A stretch of 64,000 nt of DNA from Tigriopus japonicus (Eukaryota > Arthropoda > Copepoda > Harpacticoida > Harpacticidae), in the NCBI GenBank assembly GCA_010645155.1, contig CM021315.1, positions 10,201,898 through 10,265,897 of the forward strand, given 5' to 3'. A program made the translations under genes and the position numbers. Each line of letters begins with the position of its first letter. Position 1 is the first letter of the stretch. Positions 12,401 to 24,400 of the stretch are shown here, in pieces. A model generated the notes under the pieces. It did no database searches. It had not been told where the DNA came from and worked only from the letters and a program-made list of their open reading frames with translations.

Positions 12401-13435
12401 TACACATTATGGTGCAACCCTTGGGAGGGAGGGGCTGACATTTGTGCTGACCAGCGGCACTAGCAAGTACCCTGGTCACAAATCATTAAGAAGGTACCTT
12501 TGTGTGATGGTTTACAACGGCCCTTTGTTTTAGTTTGGGAAATCAATTAACGAGTTTTTTACGAGACACATCTCGAACCAAGATGAGACGTAGACAATTA
12601 AGACTGTTGCTTCTAATTGAAGAAGACAAATGTTGCAGTAGAGATGAAGATAAGAAGGGGGAAGGGGCTGGGGGAAAAAAGGAATGAGCGTGTTCGGGGT
12701 CTTTTTGATGCAGGGAGTTCCAAGAGGCGTTCTCCCAAACTAAGGAGTTGATAATTCATGTTAGCAAAGTAAAATTATAAATGCATTGACACTGGTAAGG
12801 AATCTTGCAAATTTGTGCTTAGCTACAAACCAAACTGCGTCATTCAATTTTCGGGCACTAATTTTGAATTTTGATGCAATCGATAATTTTGCTCCTTTAC
12901 ATTACTTGTGACGGTCTCGGAAGACATACCGGGCCAATTTATCTTAAGAGAGTCACTCAAAGTCTGAGCTCTGTCAGGCTAAATAGCCAATTGTATGATC
13001 AAATTTCTTTGCCAATGGATGGGGGAACTTTGGTATCGTCAGCGTAAATTTGGTATAAAAATAAAAGTTGCCTTTCATTAAAGAATTTCAGGCTCCCTGA
13101 TTTAGTATGTTGTGTTTTTGAGTAGTTGTTCTTGTAAGCTCTTCAGTCCATTTGTAGGGGAAAACATAGGTCTGGAATCATCAGCATTGGATGGTTACTG
13201 GTAAGAGGTCTTAGTTTTGTATGCGTGTTTTGCAGGCCAATCAATCTACTCAAGACGGTTTTCTGATGTTTCCTGGTAAGTTGTGGTCATTTGATGGATG
13301 GGATAGCAAAGCCGTTACGATTGGTGTGGTGTTAAATCAGCTCCTGTGATGACTTTTTCTTAGGGATCTGGAGGACCAACCCTGTCAAGTGGTTGTTGGT
13401 GCAACACCCGATGTGGCCACCGCTCTGTCATAGTT
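9479..13435. other. No recognised gene; PC2 3' flank
   Basis: This contains the 3' untranslated region of PC2 at its upper end (below 13436). I found no clear minus-strand AATAAA close to the stop. A hAT-related repeat lies at 10441-10563. Between about 11600 and 12540 the sequence is more GC-rich with overlapping frames on both strands, none recognised. I see no RNA gene. Confidence 0.4.
10441..10563. repeat. hAT-like repeat end (TAGTGATGGACCGAAA family)
   Basis: It ends with tttcggtccatcacta, the inverse of the TAGTGATGGA end seen at 16849. The segment acaattttatagtcagctgc followed by tttcggtttcg recurs at 48815-48869 next to the LINE. The region upstream (10240-10330) is also rich in cggtttcg and ccgaaa, so the full element may start near 10200, but I could not place its left end. 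Confidence 0.55.
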
Positions 13436-16400
13436 TTACATCTTCTTCTCATCTTCATGGGCTTTTTTGACAATGGCAAGTTTGGAATGAGGATCTGTCA
13501 CCGGGAGGTCCGAATAGGGAGCGTCACGGGTGCCATGAAGCATGAGGGTCCATTCCTTTAGGAAACCATGATTGACTCGTTCCCCATTGAAGCGAACCTG
13601 CAATAAGTAGATGGGATTGAAGAAAACAAACTGCGGCGATATATATCACTTCAAACGAGGAAATGGGAGATATTTGAGCAACATTCACTTCTTCTAACAT
13701 CATTTTAAAAGAGTAAAGTGGCTAGGAAGTGTAAACCTAGAGACCCCAATGGATTCAAACAACGAAAAAGTACGGTTCCGTTTACGTAGAAAGACTGTTT
13801 TGTGCATTTAAGAAAAGCTGAATTGAATCAGTTTAGACGCTTGATCAAACGTCAGATCTACATTCATTTCGTGTACCAACGTTGTAGATGTATTCTCAGA
13901 AGCTCTCAGCCCCTAAAAATTTTCCGAGAAAATTAGATCCGTACCTCAAGTGACCATTTCCCTCTCGGGTACTCGGCCCAAGGATGCGATGTCATGAATG
14001 GCCATTTAGTAAATCCGTCATGGGAATCATCGTCATTAGGCCTTGGTGAGAGAATCATAGACCTGGTGCCCATGGGAGAGCGGAGGAAAAGCTCCACATC
14101 TCCTCGACGAGTCGAGTTCAAGGTAATAACTGCTTGGACGTGCTCTAGGTAATTGACCTCGGTGTCGGTTCCTGCGCAAGCCGTGGTCTCGATAGTCAAG
14201 AACAGACTCTTGTCCGATGGGATCTCCCGGAGGATTTTGTCGGAACCGGCTTCACAATGGTATCGGGCAGGGACGCTCTTCCATTGTTTAGCCAGGGCCA
14301 CCATGGCTCCGGCATCAAGGACGCCGAATCCAAACAGATGGTTGAACTCGAGGCCAACCCCATTCATGGTCCAGTGGAAGCGACCTTTAGCATCAAAGAG
14401 TGAGTTTCGCTTTGATGTGAGAACGGTCAGATGTTGCATATCTCTCCAGGTCAACTTAGGGCTGTGGGCAGATACAAACAAACAAAAAGAAACATCATGT
14501 ATAATGAACTTGGAAACTGAGGAAAGAGTTTTATGGTTTACTTTGCTTCCAGGGCCAGGGCGAAAACCCCAGCGGCCTCTGGTGCAGCAGCTGAAGTCCC
14601 TGAATGGGTCTTGGTGCACTTGCCATACAAATCGGTGGTTGCCTAGAATACAAAGGCAACTTAAACACGTAATCCTTTTTTATCTATAAGAAGTGGAAAA
14701 GCCAACTTACCACGCCAGTATTTGGGTCTTTTGCGCCATTGGAGAAAGTCGAAGCCAATGTGGACGAGCAGCTCTCATCATAGTGAGCATTCTCGCCGGT
14801 GTTGATGGCGGAATTGATCGAAATTGTCCACATGGAAGCGGCATATCCATCGCAATTGCAGTCATCATCTTCGCCTCCGTCACCACTAGCCCACACATAG
14901 ATGTTGCCAAGTCCTTTTCGGCCCTGAATAGAAGTAATAGAGTATTGTGAGTGTGTGCGCTCAAAAGCTCAATGCTTATGCATTTCCGTTCGTTCCTCTC
15001 ACATCAAAATCATGCCATACAATTACCCAAAATTGCGCCCTGATTGCAACCACTGCCTCTAATTATCTCCGGAACTGGCTTTGACACACGAGAGAGTAAT
15101 CTTCTCTGAGGCGCCAACTACGTACAAACTTTCAACCACACATTTAGCCTAAAACCTTGAGCCTTTATTGTCCAAAAATAAACCAGAAATGGACTTTCTT
15201 TCTCTTTGCTGAGATGTCCCTGGGGAGCCGAGGAAAAGGACCTTAACAACGCAGCATCGCCTTTTTCTCCTCACTCAGAAAACACTTAAATCGAATCTCG
15301 AACAGCGTGTCTGATAAATAGACATGTTGGTCAGAGACGAGGAAATCTCCAAGGCACACTTTCTGCCACTCTCTTGATCAGATTAATCCCACTGTGAAGA
15401 AGTACCCAAGAATTGTCACTCGTGTATGAAGACTCCCCCGCGTTCCCTTGACTTTCGAAAACACTTGTGTGCTCAAGAGGGACACGTTATTTACTTATAT
15501 TTACCTCGTTAACACCTCGCACGATGGCTCTCATCGTGGCATTGCGTGGTCCATCCACGGTCCTACCATCATCGGTTGGGCCCCAACTGGCAGAGTAGAT
15601 GTCAATCAGATTGGGTTCGTGTCCCATGGAGTTGGCCTCAATCAAATCCGTCATGTAGGGTTGGTCCAACATGCGAATGCCTGAGTAAGGATACAGCTAT
15701 GATTATCTCTCATTTACGTACTTGACGTTCATGGATAAAAAGAAAAATGGAATCTAATCCCATACCTGCCACCATTGAGTCGTATGCCACGCCCACTCCA
15801 CAAATGCCGTTGTCCCGGGCACCAGACACTTCACCCGCACATCGAGTTCCATGGCTATTGAACCAATCGTCAGTATAACGAGGATACGGAAATGGGTCGT
15901 TGCTGCTGAAGTCGTAACTGGCACGTGCGTTCTAGATCAGGGCAAAAAAGAGTCCAAATTGGCACCTTAAGATTGGAAGCAATGAACAATGTCTTGATCA
16001 ACTTACGTAGTTGTGAATGAGGTCGGGGTGCATGTAATCCACGCCTGAAATGAAAGCCATTTGCATGTTTAAACTTTCTGGTTAATTATCTCTTTCATCA
16101 ACCACAAAGGACAAGATAAAGAGCGGGCAAAAAGCCTTTCTTGTAACTTTCCAACGAGACAACAAGAACATCTCATAATCCAATTTTCTCGTTTGTTGAA
16201 ATATTATCAAGGCCAACGTGACAGGCTTTGCACTCAAAGTTGTCAAGTAGACATATGAAGGCCATTCTGACAGGACTAGCCGCGTTTTTACCATCATCCA
16301 TTATTGCAGTTGTGATGTTTTTTCCGGTGACTCCTTGCGCCCAAGCTGCGGCCACGTTCAGATCCAATTTAGGCTTGCCGCCATTTTGTCCTGTGTTTTT

Positions 16401-19217
16401 CTGCAAAAAAGTAAGATCGAATCCATCTTTGAGCTCGCATTGGAACTTGGTCCCTTTTTTGAAGTTGAAGACGCCACAGTACACATTTCAGAACGCTGCT
16501 ACCCAGGAACATTATTTAAAGAGGAAATTGGAAAACTTTTTCTTTGCTGGAAAAGTGCCACGCATCAACGTTTGGTTCATGGGAAGGCCTTGGCGAAGAT
16601 TAGCTTTTGAGCACGAATGTAAGTAGCAATTAACGGAGATGAAACTGCTAGGTTGGTTCGAGTCTGAGAGTTTGTGAAATATAGATTTTACTCACCAAGT
16701 ACCATTGATGTTGGAAGAGCGGGTCAGTTGGATCGGTCTCTGGTGGAAGATCAACCAAATTCTCAACCTTGAGTGGATTATAACCACGCTTGTCGTTTCT
16801 AAGGAGAGGAAATATTTTACTGCGGTTCCAATCTTCAATTCTGACAACTAGTGATGGATTGAAAACCGAAATTTCTAAGAACGGAAACCGAAAATGCACA
16901 AGCGTTTTTAAGAAAACATATTTGGAGAAAAAACTGGACATATTATGTTCAAAAGAACTTGGCCATCGTGATAATTCAATGGTTTGAAAAGGAACTAGAT
17001 GGATATCTGTATCCCATTATCAAAAAAATTTCAAAGTACATGTTTTTGGTCAATTACTTTGGGTTCTTTCGGTCCACGCTACTGACCACAAATTCATCAG
17101 ATACTTCAGTGAGGTTTCCAAAACGTGAAGAATGATCCAGATGGGATTACTTTAGGTTGAAGGGACCTCACCTGTGGTTGGCACTGAGCTGCATCCTATT
17201 GAAGTAGTTCTCATCATGGACCACATGGGGATCTGCTTGAAGGTTGTCATTGTCCAAAGCTTCTCTTAATGTGGACCACGGCGAGGAACGTTTGGCCTCG
17301 AGGCGTTCCACAGTTCTGGGAATCCCAAAGCGTTTGTCCCTCCTGAAGCCAGTCTGTTGAACAGCTTGAGAAACCTGTTGGGAACAGTGTATGATTATGA
17401 ACCTCAAAAGGATGGTTTGATCTTTTTATCCGGAAAAGATGGGGGAGGTTCCTGGTCAAGCAGTTTTGCAAGGTATTTGCGTTGTCAACTTTGAGAAATG
17501 GCCTGTTTTTACACAAAGGAACTGAGCATGTTGACTCTCATACACGGGTGGTCAAATGCTTGGACCACCCGTTTTTAGCGAGTCATTTTGTTACTTTACT
17601 ACTATACGGAGGGATTGTGTCGCTTGTGTGTTAGGTTAAACCCCTCATGCTCGAATACGGAATTCAAATAGAAGTAAGATGTTAACATTCTTCGTAAAAC
17701 ATGTTGCAACACTATTTAGCTTTCACGAAATGAGATTAGAATTGGAACTGAATCTAAGCGGTTAAGATTTTTAGATAGCATACTGCAGGTTCAAATAGAA
17801 AATGCAGTTTCTCAATGTGCCTATATGTTGTTCCTCACAAACTTTAATATTCGAGTTCACAAGTCGTATAAAGTGTCTTTCAGTACAGAATTGAAGGGCT
17901 TGTAATGATCGTGTACTAGTAGAATCGGTGTAAGTGGGAAAGTCGACAAAGCATACTAAGTTGATGTGAAGATACTCAATAACAGGTATTATGATAAAGT
18001 TCTTTCAAAACGCTTGCTTGAACGTGACTTTTGGAGCCAATCTCAACTCTAAGATTTGTCTTATGAAGTATCGAATGAATGCTCTTCAGGTTTAAATTGC
18101 TGACAGCAAAATAGCGATTCTTCATTCGATTTTACGTCGGTTTTTCATCTTGCCATCAATTATCGGCCTTTTCCTCCAGCTCTTAGAGGGTTAATATTGG
18201 AAATATGTCTCTAGAAAGCCTCATGTCAAATTGTGCGAAATAATTCTATGACATTTCACGTTCCTTTGATAATAGACCTTCACCACTTGTCTGACATATC
18301 AGTGACACCTTAAACTCGCCAATAGTCCCAACTTTCCCCCTTCAAAATAGTTCAACTCATCTTTGAAAAGGTGAACTTATTAATACTTACCCGGCCATCG
18401 GCCTTGAGCTTTCGGATGTGATGAATACTCCTTTTGGTTCTGGCATTTGAAAGAGCGTGATGGACAAAATGGAACTCTTCGGGATGACCAAGAACCTAGG
18501 GTGGAAAATCATAGCATTTAGAGTTGGGATTTATTTGCTCATAAGGAGAGCTTATCGACTCCTATATTGATCTTGTCTGCCGGAATGTGCTTGTTCAAAT
18601 AGCAAGAAGATAAGGCTGGAATGGCATGGATATTTTGTGATTGGATCGCTTTGGATTACGATCCAATAGGTCTCCTTCATACAATAGTGTATGTTCCATT
18701 TGGAAATTACTTTTTGCCTGGCTCTTTCTGTAACGCATGTTCTACTTTGACACATGCGGGTGATGTCACAAAGATTGTAAGAGCGAGTCTCCATTTTCAA
18801 TCGGTATGAAGGCCAACCTTGATGGTCAATTATAGAGAAAGCCCCCTCCAGCATCTATTTCAAATACCCATTTTCTTGGAACCCTCCGGTGAAAGTCGGA
18901 GTCGTCTCCATATGTTTACCTTGTCTTCGTTTAAGTCAACAATTACTTACATGGCCTAAATTATGGAACCCATGGTCCAATGCGATCTTGTCGGCCAAGG
19001 CTTTGGTGTCTGTCTCAGTCGGTGATCTCTTGATTAAGATATGAAATTGGTTGGTGATCACCTCTTTGGCAGCCTCACTACTGACTGTCAAGGCCAGAAG
19101 GAGGCCCAAAGAGGCCGCGATGAGGCCGCATGGAGAAGAGGTGGCCGTCCTCGTAATGGTCTTCTTGGATCTAACTTGCTCTTCTGGACATGATAAATAT
19201 GATGTACTATTCACCAT
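13436..19217 (-). CDS. amon: Neuroendocrine convertase 2 (PC2, amontillado-type)
   Basis: A subtilisin/kexin-family prohormone convertase that cuts neuropeptide precursors at dibasic sites in secretory granules. Twelve exons join in phase: 19217-18951, 18495-18391, 17374-17172, 16798-16696, 16400-16292, 16044-16007, 15931-15766, 15680-15505, 14923-14711, 14642-14542, 14461-13945, 13597-13436; 719 residues against about 640 in vertebrate PC2. The catalytic triad is intact: D261 (MDDG), H302 (HGTRC), S477 (GTSAAAP). The oxyanion residue is D404 in WASGDGG, the aspartate that separates PC2 from other convertases, which use asparagine. The P domain holds RRGD at 612-615. Prodomain sites are RTKR (108-111), RRDKR (135-139), AKR (ending 153) and NDKR (193-196). 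Odd points: about 30 residues precede the hydrophobic signal core (31-46), and about 57 residues separate the RRDKR and NDKR sites. An intron holds a hAT insertion. Identity is very sure; the first exon's start codon less so. Confidence 0.95.
16849..17081. mobile_element. hAT-type MITE in PC2 intron 3
   Basis: It starts TAGTGATGGATTGAAAACCG and ends TTTCGGTCCACGCTA, inverted repeats with a few mismatches. The flanking 8-mers ctgacaac (16841-16848) and ctgaccac (17082-17089) agree at 7 of 8, as for a hAT target-site duplication. 233 bp, no coding capacity. Related ends occur at 10563, 48869 and 60990. Confidence 0.7.
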
Positions 19218-21490
19218 TTCAGTGAATAGGTCTTAAGGATTTGAAGGAGCTAATGATTGGATTGGTTGCTGCCAGATGGTGATGGTTGGTCCTACTCGGA
19301 GTCGTTGTGAGTGATTGTCGAGTCTTCTGGTCGCGAGATGCACTCTGATTTAGTTGTAGTAGATGCGGATCTTGGGTTTGACTTGACTCGATTCGAAGTT
19401 AGTCTTCCAAAAATGTCCAGAACAAAAACGAACGTTGGAGGGAATGGGGAGGAAATGGAGTAAACTAAGGAAATAAGAGGTTATTTGGTGGATTCGAAGA
19501 GGAGGATAGTCTCGTGTGAAGGTGTCAGGGAGCTCGTTGAAATCAAAGAAAGGCAACTCAATCTAAACCAAAGGAGAAAAGGACTAAAAATGATGGATCT
19601 TTTGGCTTCTGTCTCTTTCTCCTGTTCGCTAGCAGCTGTGGTTGATCTTCTCAAAAGACTGAAGGTCTTTGTAGTAGTCGGAGAAGCACGATGAAGGAGG
19701 ACCTAAGTGCCTGCCAAGGTCCCATCCCCTCCATGTAGGAGGAATCATTGAATTCACCCAGGAAGAAGAAGAACTCGTGGAGTGGTGTGCGGAACAAAAC
19801 CTCGAGTTTGGCCTCTTCTCCGCGCTTCAAGCGCCATCACAACGCCGACTCTCGAATGAAGAGCGCCGTGTGCTCGAACAAGACCACCAACCCAACCTAA
19901 CCAATCCAACCAACCACTCACTCACTCACTCAGATCGGCCTCCATTTTTTTTGGTAGCGGCGAAGAGAAAGCGAAGACGCCGTCAAGCAAGAGAAAGCCC
20001 TTCTCCATTCCAGGCAAATGGCAATACCATTGGGTTCCAGTTAGAGAGCCTCGCTTTTGGAACCCCCGTGTGGCTCCTTCCCAGCTTCGGCGTGAAAACG
20101 AACACCATTCATGCTGAGCAAATCGACGACAGTAGTTGCCAGCAGTCTGGAAGGTATTATACATGCAACTCGGAGAGTATGTGCAACAACTACTCGTTGT
20201 TCCTTTTACGAGAAATATGCCCAAGAATCGTGACATTGAATTCGAATGGCTCGCCACGATAAGGCCAACCTGGTCATACATGGAAAATAAAGGGAACATA
20301 TCAACCAAATCGTTGTTATGGACCTAGACCGCTTGGCATTATCCATCATTTAATTTAGGTCCACCCCAAGGGTAAACTTAGGACGTGTGGGTGGATGGAC
20401 GAACGGTTGGTGTGCAACAGGCCCTTCTTCTCTGCTTCCTCTGAAGACTGCCTTCCTGTTGGTTTGAGGGAACAAACTGAACAAGTATTGCCGAAAAATA
20501 CGGTAAAGCCCTTCAGCAAACGAGGATTGCTCGTGGGAACGTTATCTTGCATGCAAGAAGATTCAAGCTTCTTCCCAAGGAGAAAGTAGGAGCGCCGACC
20601 AGGAGGATCCCGGGGGCATCTCCAAGGATCCGGGAGACTTGACCACCAACCCAAGAGAGAAGGAACAGAGGAGACGAAGGAACGAGGGAAGAATAGGAAA
20701 GCAGGTGAATCAAAGGCGGCAACGGGCGCGACGCGGGAAAACGGGAAGGTTAACAGATTGATAAACCTAAATCTCACTTACGAGGGTGTTGTGAGGCTTG
20801 GGACATCCTTTATAGGACCGAACCTCTGGAGATCACCTGATTCCAAACCCAATATATTTTGGGTTCCCACTGTCGATTTGAATCAGAGTATGTAATCCTT
20901 GTTTGAAACAGAAAACTACGTTTGTTTTAATCGCATCAATTTGATAAGGGATGAGTTTGTCCCAATTTTCAAAACAAGAGTTGGCCTTGGCATTGTGAAG
21001 TCTTTTATTCATTGAGAAACCAGGTCTAGTTAAGGTACATGATGATTTTGTCGGCAGTCCATACTTTTTCAAGCTGTCCTTAGTTCATCCACCATTCACC
21101 CGACCCAGGCCACCAGAGCATCTCACAGAGGGCCGTCGGTTGACAAACAATGAGCTCGCGGAGAGAGACCCACCTTCGTTCCAAGCTCCAATCCACAAGA
21201 GAAATGTGAGTGGTACGGGTACGAAGAGTAAATTGGCCTTGGAGGCCTTGTTCAACGTCACTAGTGACGTCAAGGGCCCTTGGAAAGCGAGACTCTGGCC
21301 TGAGGTTCGAAGGCAAACGAGGCACAAAAAACTTGTGCAACCAGCTGTTCGAGATCCACATGGCACTTGGAAACCTTCTGGGGAGTTGTAATACTTTCTT
21401 TGCGGAAGTGAAGCGTGGTGAACTACAGAAAACCCAGCCCTCGAATTGGGAACGCTTGACATTCTTGACATTTTCGCACTTTTTTAACTA
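19218..21490. other. PC2 upstream region, relatively CpG-rich
   Basis: This is the 5' flank and probable 5' untranslated region of PC2 (which reads leftward). Between about 19700 and 21470 it is noticeably richer in GC and CpG than the next 8 kb, with overlapping open frames on both strands (for example 21085-21471 minus, 19777-20262 plus) that match nothing I know and look like composition effects. A promoter or first noncoding exon of PC2 is likely here. I did not find a convincing TATA box. Confidence 0.4.
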
Positions 21491-24400
21491 ATCTAAAGGA
21501 GATCTGGGAGGTATCTATTTTAATTGGACCCGAAAAAATGGGTGTTAATCCAGATGTTGGAGGACATCTTCACTCAGGTCTAGTGAAGACCTTTTTCTTC
21601 TTCCAACGGCAGCAGGGCCTCTGAAACGGATGAAAAGAAACATACTTTTAAATTCTGTACTTACTTTCGCAATTGTCTCTTTTAAAATGCACTTCTTTCA
21701 ACATGGAGCAATCAATTAGGTTGATTGAATTGGTTCAACCTTTACACCATGTATAAATGTGTAATAAAAGCTGAACAATGAAGTAAAGAAGGCTCTATAT
21801 ATTTTTTCTTTCTCTTAAAGCGAAGAACGAAATTGTTCTTTTGCATCTAAATTTACGAGATTTAATGACCAAGAAGTCAACCACAGGCCAAAGAAATAAG
21901 AAATAAAAGATATTTCTCTTTTCTTGTCCTGGACTTCAAGTACATGCAATCTCTGAAATTTGAATGCCTACAAGATGTTTTATCGGGGGAATCCTTGGTC
22001 CTATCAAAAGGATATTTACTTACCTTTTTCAAGGGAAAAAACGTATAAGAAAGGAGACTTCACTTTGCTTTACTTTTAAGACAGAATTTCATCTATAGGT
22101 GGTTTTCTTGTTAACAAGTCAAATGCTTAGTTCAAAACCACCCAAAAAATTCTCGCTTTTAAAATAAATGTAAGTTGACACCTCACTCGTATTTCCCACA
22201 CCCACTCTCAAGCATCATAATCTCTGTCAAGGGAGCTTTTTCAAGGCTGAAGTAAGAATTTGTTCCCCGTATGTTCCCACCCAATTAAAGTCCAATAAGT
22301 TTCAACTTGCCACTTGGGAACAAGAGAAATTCAATGGCTTTTATCCCAGGTTTACGAGGAAAGGAATCTGAGAAGAAAGTCTTACAAGATTCGTCCGCAC
22401 AGAAGACAGCCCAAAAAAGTTCCACAGTCATTGCATCCAAAGCTCCTGGGCGATCGATTGCTCGAGTTCCCTCCAAAGAAGTTGAAGAACGCATCGGAGC
22501 CAATAATCAAGGTACTCAAAAGAGTAAGAGCCAACACAATGGACAACTTCATTTTGAATATTCGATGGATTCTGATCTTCAGGTTGACCCTCAGACCTCT
22601 TGGTGAGAGCTGTCAATCTGGCGATGCTGGATGGGTTGTTAACCTCTGGGATTAGCCTCCACAAAAGTGGGCTCTAAGTAGAAATCTGTAAATAACCGAT
22701 TGCATTGTTACTAATAGGAATCGGTAGAGCTTGAAGAACGAGTCATTTTGTATATCAACCTTTATAACCGAAGGTACGATGTCTATGTTCAAGTGGATCT
22801 GCACTTCAATTTGCAATGACAACCAGAGCGTGGTAGTGGTTTCTCTTATGGGCATTATAAAAAAATACTTTTTCCAAATTGCCGGATTTTTTTTGAATGA
22901 TGTGAAATAATTTGACAAATGTTGCCGTATCATCATCAAATCCGGAAGGACCGATTACTTACTGATTGTCAATGTGACGGTTACTATATTGGTCTCAATT
23001 CAAACCTTTGAGGTTAATAAGGGGTGGTCAATGTTCATGTCCAAAGTATACGTTGTGCTACGTATGTCAATCAATTATGTCCTTGACTGATCAATAGGTC
23101 TATAAATGGGCCCAAATAGTTGTAAGATGTTTCCTTGTCGGAGGTATTTTGGATGAAATAATGAGGTGCTTGCCAAAGGAAGTCGGCCTTCAATGTTGAC
23201 GTTCCTTTTGTGAGCATGTATTATGGAATGCACTTTCAAGAATTATGCTTTATTGGTCCCCGTTCCTGACTTGCACTCACACTTCGGATTCCTCACGGCC
23301 AATTTCCGACCATCCATAAACTTTCAAGCAAACTCATTGTGACAGCAATATCTTCCGAAGAATAACACTTGTTCACACTTTGACTCACGAGACCACAGAA
23401 GACTCGATCGAGGACGTACTCTAAACGACGACGTCCGATTCAACACATCAAATCTTTGACGTTTCTAGCCAGATTTGTCCAAAACGACTGAACTACAATT
23501 ATTACCGCTCAACGAGTATCCATGATGATTCAATCAACCATAGCCATGTAATTTGGTACGCCTGATAAGTCAACTTGCTAGAATCGGATCGTGAACGCGC
23601 ACGGAATCCATTCGTGACTTTGGCCAAATGGAAGGAGGGCGGAAATTAGCCAGATTGATGTGCTTCAAGAGAATTTCCTTTGTCATCATGCCCTGCGCAG
23701 TTGCGTTTTTCATCCTTCGTCTGTTTGGGATCGCGTTTCGGGAAAATTTGCAACAGCCGAGGATCATGTATAAATTTGCATTTTATGCGTCTCCCGCCAA
23801 TGCTGATGTTTCCGTAGATACTCGAAAGGTTTGACGACATTTGGTGTCCTCCTTCTTGATGGAAGACAAGATGAATCGAGCAAATGTTGCCTGCAATCTA
23901 CCACCCAGTTGTCAACCTTGTTGGCAACTCCTTGATATTTCGACAATTATGTGCGAAATTCCGCACAACAACATAAAAACAAGCCCATCAACAAGTGCTT
24001 CTCGCGAACCAAAGAGTCTAATAGTTTGGGTACATGTTTCATTAGCTCTTGTATAAGCACAAAATTGAGATTGATGCCTGACTAGGAATCGAAAACAAAA
24101 CAGTTGCCAAAGTGCTTTAATTACAAACGTTTAAAGGTCTAGGTAACGGAGCTTTTCATTCTAGTGGCATTGATACTAGTTGTTTCTAGATTTGTAAATC
24201 TACTGTTTACCTCTAGTACTTTGAACACGATCACCTTCCAACATGAGCCTTCAGGAACACTTCAATAAAACACAATATAAGACTGATCTTTAAACATACC
24301 TATGTGTGAGTTTTTTTCAGGACTGTCTATCAACTTTTCTATTTTGAGGAAAAAATGGTAATAAAAGTACTGCTTGTTCTTTACCTGTGAGTTGGTTACG

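Noticed and set aside
14153..14689. 178-codon plus-strand frame
   Set aside because: Shadow of PC2 exons 10 and 11 on the opposite strand, which have clear family similarity and conserved splice sites.
16228..16626. 132-codon plus-strand frame
   Set aside because: Shadow across PC2 exon 5 and its introns on the minus strand.
21085..21471. 128-codon minus-strand frame in the CpG-richer stretch upstream of PC2
   Set aside because: Overlaps open frames on the plus strand, has no recognisable domain and looks like a composition effect.
22307..22606. Lysine-rich plus-strand frame as a gene
   Set aside because: No domain, weak donor, no partner exon found; kept only as a remark on the region.
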